A stretch of DNA of 64,000 nt, taken from Haliotis asinina. Taxonomy: Eukaryota; Mollusca; Gastropoda; Lepetellida; Haliotidae. Where the stretch lies: contig NC_090290.1 in NCBI RefSeq assembly GCF_037392515.1, forward strand, positions 25,751,753 through 25,815,752. Direction: 5' to 3'. The notes beneath the pieces are model-generated. The model was not told the origin of the DNA, searched no databases, and was given only the letters and a program-made list of their open reading frames with translations. Positions 13,301 through 25,300 of this stretch are shown here, in pieces (the stretch's first letter is position 1; every line of letters starts with the position of its first letter). The position numbers were made by a program, and so were the translations under genes.

Positions 13301-16300
13301 TTTACTGTAGAACTCCTGACAATAAAGGCCTCAAGAGATATGTCTCTGATAACCACTTTGAATTCTAGCTGGTTGCTGTGAGGAGACTTCTCTGCTTTGG
13401 ACCATAGTCCTGCCATCGCTTCTCTGTTGAAGTGAGGTCCTAACCATGCAATGAAGCGTCTATGTTTTGATGTAGGTTGTTACAATCGCTCTTCTAAACA
13501 AGTTCCTCTGCAGGTATTTAATCTCATCTTCCACCAATACGTATGTGTTTCTTTGGATGTGACAGAAGACAAAACTGGTGATTCTGATGATCCAGAAAAT
13601 TCTTCTTCTACTCCTTTGTGTTGATAATTTCTCACAATTTCTTGATTGAATTCTTTTTTTGTTACCAGGGTGACTAGAGAATACAACATTTACGCTGCTA
13701 AAGGTCTAAGCTGCATAAATGTCTGGGTCTGCGTGAAGGTTCTGTGATGAATAGCTGATGATGCTTAAGAAAGCATGGGCAGCTGAAAGAATGATGAATG
13801 ACCTTCCAATTATTCTGTTATAAGCACTGGGAGACTTTGCGATGGGTAGGTCCCCTGAGTATTGTGGTCATCAACTAATGTGACAAGGTTCAAATCCCCT
13901 GAAGTAACAGTTGCAATTGCCGATGTGGACATCTTCTTTATGGTTTTCTTCAGCTTTGTTGGTTTCTGAAGATTGTTGTTCTTCACGTAACAATATATTT
14001 TGTTACAAACAACCTTTGCAACTGTTTTAATAGCACTTTCGCCAATGATAGAGCGGACTAAATGAGAAACCTTTACCAACTGAACAGAATTCACATTATC
14101 AGACTGAACATCTTCCTCAGAGGACTTCATAAAACCTTTGCAATTTTGATAGGATGGCCTGGATTAGAAAACACAGAATTTTATTGCAAACCTTCCCATT
14201 TGACTAAATGGAGGCAGTGACAAAACAATACACTTCTTCAAAACAATCCATTTGGTCAAATCAAAACAATTGTATAAAGACAATCCATTTAGTCAAAACA
14301 AATGGCTGATCCCAGCTAGATAATGCAGTTACAGTCAAAGATTACAAATGATATGCATACTGAGAAGAAAAGTGTGACAGTTGAGGTGTACCTCTGATCG
14401 CGGAAACGAAACAGGTTGCTGGGCACATCTTTCAATCTACGCCTGAAAAACCATCTCTGGACTTGTTTTTCAGTCATATCGTTCTGTTTTTGTGCTTTCT
14501 GAAATGTATAAAACAAAATTCAATTAGTATTATCGGCCCACCCATCCACTGACAGGATATTTAACTTGTAAACCTTTGAGTGAGTGAGTGAGTGAGGTTT
14601 TAGGCCGCTTTGTGCAATATTCCAGCAATAACACGGCCGGGGACACCTGAAAATTTGTGAAATGGGCTTCACACATCGTGCCCATGTGGGGAATCAAACC
14701 CTGGCCTGCAGCATGAAGAACAAATGCTTTAACCACTAGACTACCTCATAAACATTAAATCCCCTCTATCAGCTTATACTTTACTTGCAGATCCTCCCTG
14801 TTCTTTACTGATAAAACTACTTTATGGAGTAGTAAATCCTATTGCAATCACAACTGTCCTTTAGTGGCCTAACTGCTGTGCTATGTTAAGTAGAAATACT
14901 GGGTGGTTTATTTGGCCTGATCCTGCCTTCCCAGATGATACTACTGAAGTTTAATCTTCAGCTGCTTATCTGAGTCTGTCTGCACACTGGACTATGAAAT
15001 ACTGTGAAATAGGAACAGATCCAACCTTACCTCAATGTCTGTCTTTGTCAGACGCTTGCCCTTGATATGCTTGTACATGGCCTCCAAATTCTGGTTAGGC
15101 ACAAGATAGACATGTCGGTCTTTAAGGCCAAGGCTCTTGGCTATTGGAACAACAATAAATCTGAAAAACAAGTTCAAAATTTACTTGACCATCAGAATAA
15201 TACTACTTCCTAGAGGGAGTCCACGTTCAGCATCTGTAACCTGCAATACAGCAAGTTTTGTACATACTCTGCATGTCCAAAACTATCACACATACTCCAT
15301 TGTACTGTGCGCATGCTGGTGTACATAAAACATACACAAAATGACTGAGATATATATGGGTTATGCATATAGCCACGTATGAAAGAAATGTCAATGTGCA
15401 ACTCATATGGAATTAGGAAATGCAAGACAAAGGGACCTGATTTGTGCAATATGATGGCATTTTCTAGGAATTCATTCAGCTTGCATTGTATCCGCACTAC
15501 AAGTACGCAAGGCATAAGTCCAATACAGACAGCTAATAACTTGTGGTGGGAGTACAGCCTATTGCTGTGTATGAACCATGTATACCCAATGAACACATAG
15601 TAGACTTGTATTGCACTCGACTGACTTAGGACGACAGATCTCCAGATAAGCTTTAGGCCATGTGAGTATCGTACCCATACATGTGAAACTAAGTGGGTAT
15701 TTCCAATTTCAAGTGGGTATCTATACTTTTTTATACCTACCATATTACAAAAATTTGGGAAATTATTTCTAAAAACAAGTTCAAGAGGTGCAACATGTTT
15801 TCATTTGATAATAGAGATAATACAAGCTCCTCCAGGTTAAAGATGAATAACAAATAATGCTCATTTGTAGCTGATAGCTAATGCAGATTTATCCACTCGT
15901 GCTTATCAGGTGCCTTAGTCTATATCTGTTTTGGTACTGCAAACAGCTAATGTTACAAGTTCATCTATGATATCACTGTCAATTGAATCTGATTATGAAA
16001 CACAGCCCTTGCCTATAAATTCATCTAGCAGTCCTCTCATAAAATTGTTTACTGTTTGTAGAGTGAAAAAAATAGATATTTTAAGTGTGTTTAAGCATTC
16101 GACCATGCTCTCTGGACATTATCAATTGTTTACATTGCATGTAGAAAGACAACAGCTAATTCACTGGTTGTTATTCATAGATGGGTCAATCAGTGACGGG
16201 CTTGTGGCCAATCAGTGAAGGGTGAACAAACCATGACTGGTATTCTACCTTTGTTGCGCATCTTAAATGCATTTTCAATTATTCAAGATACATTATGCAC

Positions 16301-19300
16301 GAAAATTTGGAGATGGAAAAACTTAAGGTTTGGTTTGATTGGCTCGAATTGATATGATCAGCAACTTGATGTTGATGTACTTATGGGTCAACACACATTG
16401 TTATTTTGACATAGCATAAACGCAAATAATTATACACTGGCATTTATTTTGCTTTCATATTTCAACTCTTCTGCCATGTATTATGCGCAAATACGCAGCT
16501 TATCTGGATCTCTGGGATGATTCAGTGCATATTTATAAACTTACACAAAACGACTGACATGCATATGATGTGAGAATTGTGAACATAACTGTGTATGAAA
16601 TGTAAATGCACACCTCATACAGAATTAGGATATACAGTGTGACAGTGCCATTGCATCATGTAACAGCTATTTACATTTACGTGTCGAGTTGCCTACCGGT
16701 ACTTGTTACATTTATCTTATATCTGCACTTGTTACATTTTTGTGTCTATACTTGTTACATTTATGTCTAAGTTTGTTACATTTATGTCTAAACTTGTTAC
16801 ATTTATGTCTGTACTTGTTACACTTATGTACAAACTTCTCACACATGTCTAAATTTGTTACATTTATATCTGAACTAGTTACATTTATGTCTGTACTTGT
16901 TACATTTGTCTAAACTTGTTACACTTTGTTACACTTGTATGTAAACTTGTTACACTTGTGTCTGTTCTTGTTACATTTATGTCTCTACTTGTTACATGCA
17001 TAAATGGCCACTGATTCTGAAATTAGAAGTGCCGAAAGTGATCAGACTTTGTGCCTGCATAAAATGCCTGTGGAACATGGCATGGCTCAGCAACTTCCTG
17101 GACATGTAATTGAACTTCTTGTGTAGTTTAGATTTAATGTGTCACTGAATGCAGTCCTCATCAAAAGGTGTCCATTACATTCCAACATGCCATCACAATA
17201 ACAATGATATCAAGTGCTGGGATACACAGCTGGTGCGCTAGTTATTATTCAGGCAATATCATGCATATGTCACATCTTGTGCATTATAACCCTTAAGCAC
17301 ACACAACAATGGGCACTTTGCACGACTTAATCACCAGGCAACCAACCATTTATGTGCATACATAATTACCACTGAACATATTAGTTGAAAATTCATTGTG
17401 AAAGGTGAGTGTGTTTTAACTTCTGAATCTGAGTGTACATGAACAGTGGGAAGCTCACTAAAGACCTCTGTCCTGGCAGTGTCCTCATCTGCTTTCAGAG
17501 AGTGCCTTGTATAGGGATGAGGTCAGAAACTGGGGGTGTCTACTTATACATGTTTACTTAAGAGTATCAGTAAATGTGAAGGTAGGCAGGTTTCTTGGAC
17601 AGTCAGGCTGCCTAAAAAAAATTTAAAATTTAAAAAAGTGTTTCAATAGTGACAAGAGCAGATGGACTTTCTCTGTAATTTTTATAGAAAAAAAAGTGAC
17701 TAGGGAGTAACATGTTTTTTTTCTCTCTCTTAGAAATACAGCTTGGGCAGTAGAGCACGTGTTAATGAGTTGTAGATTCAGTCACATTTGTTTTACAGAC
17801 ACTCATTATCAGGATGTGACCAAGTCAAAGTAACTTTTCTTAAACGGCAATAAAAAGTTGTTACGTGCACAACAAAATTGACACGCCAACTTGATTTCAC
17901 TTTCTCTATTTAGCCAATTGAAAACAGTATCTGCATGGGACACCTACAGACAAGTAAGCAAACAAACAGGTCAGATAGGTTCTACTTTCAGTGTTTACAA
18001 ACATAGGCCTGCCCCTGCTTATCACTGATGGAGTCAGAATACTTCGGATATGGTCAACTACATGGATTGTTATCGGAAGCAAAACATATGCTAAGACACT
18101 GAGAATATCAGGGACATGTAACATGTATAGAATTGAATGCAAATTTTGTGAGACAAGTACACTACCTTTTATTATGAAAATCATGATATCTAGCAATGTT
18201 ATATCAAAAGTTAATTTTGAAGTGTGATTGTCAGTTGGTCATAAAGAGTATTCTACATGCAGTGGCCAGTTAAAACACCATGACTGATGACGAATAGTGA
18301 TCTGAATGCTGGTACAGTGGCCATGTCAGACCCCACGAGAATGTGCCCACACATCATGCCATCAATACTTTATCTCTCCCAAGTGTGTCTGTGATTGTAA
18401 TGATAATGATGATGGTGTCAATCGCTTACACACCCATTTCACTGTTTTTCAGGTATCCCTAAACATACGTAAGCTATAGTTTGACATCAAAATGTGGACC
18501 TGTTTTTTTTGTTTTTTTTATAAATAACTCTCCATCCAATGATCCAATCAATCTCAAACTTTGCAAGTGGATGTTTTGTCAAACAGCCTAATCATATTGT
18601 AAATCACTGATTTTATGCATTTGTATGAAAGAATCTGTCTATGTAACTGTCAACAAAGCAAACAGCAGAACACAGACGACTTGCAGAGGGAGGGAGCCAA
18701 TGACCTGTAACAGCGGCAGTGTTGGGTCAGAAAGGTAAATGCATGTGGAGTTCATGATAGCTACCTGCTCACTGCACAGTGATAGACCGTTTGGTTCATT
18801 CACATTGTCGTCATGAATGTTTTACACCACACTAAGCAATATTCCAGCTATATGGCGGCGGTCTGTACATAATCAAGTCTGGACCAGACAATCCAGTGAT
18901 CAACAGCATGAGCATCGATCTGCGCAACTTGGAACTGATGACGTGTCAACCAAGTCAGTGAGCCTGACCACCCGATCCAGTTACTCGCCTCTTACGACAA
19001 GCATAGTCAGCCACCTTTTATGGCAAGCATGGGTTGCTGAAGGTCTATTCTACCCGAGACCTTCAAGGGTCCGTTATCTTCTGTATTTACTCTGAGTATA
19101 AAGAATGCACCATCATTTAATCATAATAGGGTTAAAAGTATGCAGTGCACAAGCATCAGGCAATTACATGATAAACAATGTCATTTCAACACATTAAAAT
19201 CATTCTGAATAGTAGACCGTTTATGTGACTATGCACCAACGATGTAACATAACTTGTCGTCTAACATCCCACTGTCCAGTCCATGGAAAAACATTGACTA

Positions 19301-22300
19301 GTTGTTATAATCCCAGCATACAAAGATATGATCAGTAATATTCTGGTGATCAAACACACCTGATTATTGATCAGTAACAGAACACTAACATATTCATCAA
19401 ATGTAGCCATAAATTGTGTGGGACTATCTGGGATCTTTTCATTGTTCATTTTCATGATCATGATGATCATCATTTCACACTCTGGAAAGGTTTTTGAGAA
19501 AATCACAAACTGTGTTTGATGTTGATTTATTTACTTGCACTGAAAGTTATGGCCAAAATATCTCACTTCTCAGACAATAGTTTGAAGCAGCAAGTTGGAG
19601 TGAAGAACTAAACAGCTTATTCCTGATGAGAAATAGTGGCATATCATTATATGGACAATGGTATAGATTACCATTATCACTCAGCCATGAATATAATTAT
19701 TAAATAGAACACCTTTATAAAACAATGTTTAATAATGTACCATGAATATATCTTGCATTAAATAAAACCCTTTTGTAAAATAATATTTAATAATCTCCAA
19801 TAAATATACATTGCATTAATACAAACACACATTTATAAAACAATATTTTACAATCCCATGACTATATCTTGCATTAAATAACACACTTTTATAAAACTAT
19901 ATTTGATAACCTCCCATAACTATATATTGCATTAATATGGACACACATTTATGAAACAATATTTTACAATCCCATTAATAATGAAACCTTTATAAAACAA
20001 TGTTTAAAAATGTCCTATGAATATATATTGAATTAATAACTCCACATCTTTGTCAAACAATGCCAAATAAAATAATATGTGGACAAGACTTTGGTGGGCA
20101 TCAGCGGGTGTTTGATGGACCTAGCGCTGGAACGGATACTTGGGTACTTGAAGTTCAGATAATAACTTGCCTTTTCATTATTGACATAACATACATCATT
20201 GGTACTGTCCAATTTATTGAGCTTATTATTAATGACAGTAATTTACCTGCACATGAGTAGTGACTAATCAAGTTACAGGTGCTACTCTTTATATTAAACA
20301 CACCTAAATTAATTAGTCTAAGATCAGTTTCAGTGTCTTATTGCCATCCTTTCAGGTTTTCTAAAATAATCTGTGTCAATTCATGGTTGAATAATCAGAA
20401 AGTCGACAGAAGCGCTGTATTCCCTACATGTCCAGGTATTCGATTCTGATTCAGGTAAATACATGAGGGTACTCGATTCCTTTCTTTCCTACCCCTCCCA
20501 GCTCTAGATGGGATATTGGTTGCACTGTAATCTGCAAACGTCCACTCTACTTCTCGTCTGTTAACTTTAGAAACATAAAATACACTCATACTAAGCACAA
20601 TAATTATCATTCAGGCCATGTTAAAATGACAACCAGTATGAGTGGGGTAACACTTATCATATAGTATTTGTATCCTGCTTCAAGTGTTTATATAGTCAGT
20701 GTCTGAAATTAAGCATTGAAGTCAACAAGTCCTTGTGAGTGCTCTCCTGATAATTTCTAACAATTTAGGGGGCCTTACATAATGCTGGAGGACCTAAGGG
20801 CCAACTTTAATTTTGACTATTGTATAGAGGACCTTTGTACGTATACACATTATGTGACAAAGTAGATACAAGGAATGTGTCCTGATTAACACCATGACAG
20901 TTGACATGACTTTTATCACACAGTTACATGTCCACCCTGAGCAACTATATATGACTTTTATCCCTCACCAACTGTATCCTGACCCTAACATTGGACTGTG
21001 AGTCAGTGACTGGTGTGTATCATCAGCCTATCACATAGTTCCACTCCTACGTACTTTGTTACACAATACTGTTTGTAGCCTGATGCTGCTGATCAGGACA
21101 GGTCAAGTACCTCTCACCATACATATGACAAGTGATAGTGTTTAAGTTCCATCACAAAAACAATTCATGGTCATCCTATCAACTGTTTCACTCCTCACAC
21201 TGGGTAAAACATTTCAAACTGTTCCCTTTACCATGTTGTGATAGTGGTTTATATTTTCAATCAATAATTAAAGGCAGACTCAGGTCAAGTAAAACATTTG
21301 GAAGTGAGTGAGTTTAGTTTTATGCAACACTCAGCAATATTCTAGCTATATGGCGGCAATCTGTATATAATGGAGTATGGACCATACAATCCAGTGATTA
21401 ACCGCATTAGCATCAATCTACACAACTGTGATACAATGACACGTGTCGACGAAGTGAAGAAGCCTGACCACCTGATCCCATTAGTCGTCTTTTATGACAA
21501 ACATAGGTTGGCAAAGACCAATTCTATCTATCTCCAGATCTCAATGCACATGAACTCATTTAAAACCTGGCGAGTAACTTTACCAAATGCACTTTTGTCT
21601 CGCACATGTGCCTCACTATGGTGCAAACTGACATCAATGACTAAGGCTTGACAACTTGAATGGCTATGAAATTCTGTTTGTAGCACACAGGATTAGACAC
21701 TTAAGAAAACTTGAATGTCCACAAGTCAAAATAACTGTTCACACACACATTAGCACATTGCTCAGCTGATAAAGACATCACTGCTGAGATACCTTGAATC
21801 TAAATGTGACATGAAGTTACAAACATGTCATATGAAATAATGTTATAGCTGAAGACCAATAACATTATTCAAAGCTGATTTTCTTGCTGGTGTTTGTAAT
21901 CACTACATTTTTATGAAGGGAGTTCAAAGATAAAGAAATATTGTGCGCCATAAAGAAGGTATGATCCTAGTGAGCGTCACAGTGATTTCGTGAAGCTTGA
22001 ATAATGAGTATTCATGTACTGACTGTGTTCTCACATGTGAAACAAGGAAATTGTGATACACCTTTCATAATAATATGCAACACATTATCATTTAATAATC
22101 TGTGTCAGTCTCAGTTTACTGACAAAAGTCAGTCAGAAGTCAGATAAGATCATTCCACATCTTATTATCTGTTATGACTTACAGATAATTAACAACTTAC
22201 AGCTAATTAGATCAATAAAAGACAAAATTTGTGTCCCTTGATTTTTCATTTGCATACCAAAACAAGTTGATAAGGTTATCCAGAAGGATAAATACATGTT

Positions 22301-25300
22301 GAAGAGTGTTTACATCTCATACAGATATCACATCAGGAACAAAATATGCAGTTTGTGAGGTTTTGGTCTGACACAAGCATGACCACCATTGGATATGCAG
22401 GAAGGAGTGAGCAAGGAGTCAGCTACTTCACGATTACAAAACCTGGGTCATTCAAACCCGTGTATATGCCCTATAACCTCACCAGGTGCTTAATGGTGGA
22501 TGAGTTCTATAACTCACATGTTCCCCAATGTCATATTGTGTACTATTAACATCAGGTTCAGTATGTTTAATCTAAGGAATAAAGTCATCAACAAAACATG
22601 AGAAACCCTTTACTTCATGATTCCTTGGACCTCAACAAATGCAACAACAATAAATATATGAGAAACCCCTTCCTCCATCCCTTTGACTTTAACAAACCCA
22701 ACAAATGCATGAAAAAAAAACCCCTCTCCATGATTCCTTGGACCTCAACAAGCACAACAACGATAAATACATGAGAAACCCCTTCCTCCATGCCTTTGCC
22801 CTCAACAACCATAAATACATCTGGACAGGTAATTTTGCAGTGGATGATATGTTCTACCTGTGCTCATGTCTGTTTTGAACTCTGTGTTAAGCAGACTGTA
22901 GAATCTTTCTCTCTCTCTCTCTCTTTCTCGCCAGGTAACTAAAGTTTATAACCCTTCCCCCCGCCCCTCCTCTCTCTGGGTTACTGAAGATTATAACATC
23001 TCTCCCTCTCTGAAGATTATAACATCTCTCTCTCTTTCCCTGAAGATTATATCATCTCTCTCTCTCTCTCTCTGAGAAGATTTTACTGAAGATTTTAACC
23101 TCTTTCTCTCTGGTTTATTGAACATTATAACATCTCTAAACCTTCCCTCTCTCTCTTTCTCTCACTGTACACAAATGATAGATTGCATGCAGGCATGGTT
23201 ATTGACACTTGTGATCATGCTCTCGTATTACGCAGCCAGAATAGTCCCATACACAAGATAGTTCAAATATAGACATTGAAACGCTTCACTGCTGATTGTA
23301 TAAACAGCACTTTAAAATCCTGTGACTAGCACATAGTTTGAGTTTTAGTGAATGAGTTCATCTAAGCAATATTATTTTAGGTCTTACATTTATATCATCC
23401 ACTGTCCTAACTTTCAGGAGGAACCATGACCAGATTAATTTGCCCAAGCACCTGTCACAGCCTTATCAATGGGAAGGTGATTTGGGGAAGCTGATTAGAA
23501 GATGCTGACCCTGAAAGACTGGCTATGACTCAATACATCAATTATCAATTATTGATGGAGTGACTGAGGTGTACAGCTTCTGATGGACGCAGCTAGAGAG
23601 AATACATGACATACTTAACCTCTTACCATACTGTTATAGGATGTTGGGAGTCATGACAAGCAAGTCAATACACACACAATGCAGACATTAGATAGTCATC
23701 TATTAGGTGAGTGTTTAAGCCACTGATAAACGAAATAACAGAAGCCCAAATAGCTTTTGGATGGAAACCTTGTGAAATACACAGATTTCTAGCATTTGTA
23801 AACCTAACATAGAGAAGAACACATCAACACATTATCTCACTTTAATATTTCAGAACTGTGGACACAACAACCTGAAGGAAGTGTGTAGGAAGGGTTCCAC
23901 GGATGATTGACAACACGGTATTGTTCAGTAACCTGGTATCAAACATGTAAGGGCTGAAAGGGCTTGCCAGTTCATCAGGATGCAGTTCTATTCTTGCTCT
24001 GCTAAATTTATGATGCTGACACATCAACATGAAGTTAACTCATTATTCCAGGCAGACAACGCATTCAGTCATGATTAAGTCAGGATTATGGGTAGACATC
24101 AAACATACCCGAGGGTGTAATGTGAGAGGGGATACTGAGGGTGCTTGTGGGAGTAGCCAGTGCCTAATTTGCAGGATGTGATGAGCCACCCTGGGTGTTG
24201 TGTGGGATGTGATGAGCACCCTGGCTGTTGTGTTGGATGTGATAAGCCACCCTGGGTGTTGTGTGGGATGAATCACCCTGGGAGTTACATGAGGGGGGTC
24301 TTAAAAGGTGTTGCGTGGTGCTCCCCCAAATGACACACAGATCATCTGTACTGTTACTATGGCCTACCTTTACAGCACCAGGAACTTTAAAAACATGTTA
24401 TAATACTCTTTTACGTAATTGTAGGTGATTGGGGTTAGGGTTAAATTTAGGGTAGGTTAGCCTAACCCTAATGTCCTCACGAGAAGTTGTGGTGCGGTAT
24501 TCTAAGATGCTCCGCTACTATTTCATAGCAGGAACTAAGACTACCGAAATCATAACCAGTACAGTTTTTGAAAATGGCCTATGCCTTTATGCTGAAGGGG
24601 TACGTACTGGCAATTATCAAATTTCTTGCCTGGATCTTAATTTTGACAACATTCGTTTTATCAGATATTCCAAGTCCCCCAAAAAATATAAAATTTTAAA
24701 GTGCTCTCCCTCTCTCTTAAAGATGTAAGGTATTTAGTGATGGTGAGAGACAGATTTCAAAATCTCCACATTTTGCTACCAATTGGTACATGCAATGATT
24801 TAAGCATGGTCTTGTTTGACATTGATTGATAAATGTAATTCCTACCTTCAGCACTGAATATAACAGATTGCTTTAGTGGCTTGTTCTGTTGCCTCATAAT
24901 AGTACATTTGACAATTTTGACATGATGACACTACAGTACTTTAGAATTCCACATTTCCTAAACTAAATTCATCTATATGGGAACTGTTTTTGTAATCCAT
25001 TTTGGATTTACCCAAACTCAATATCTGAATGAAGTATTAATATCAATGATCTTATATTATTTACAATATCTTGTGTTTCACACTTTAGGTTAATAGTACT
25101 GCATCATCTACATAAAATAATATAAGCATACATTGACACTTTCTCTTCACTCATGAAATTCATCTGGTAGTAACATCTCTACAAGGGTATGGAACAGTGC
25201 AAACTAAAGAGGCAAACACGTTTTTTCCTTGCTTTGCACCTTATTTACACAGGCAGAAATTTGTAACATACATACGATACATTATAAATCAATACCATGT

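Noticed and set aside
24433-24470. Interstitial telomere repeat
   Set aside because: Only two or three TTAGGG-like units in a short hairpin; too short to call.
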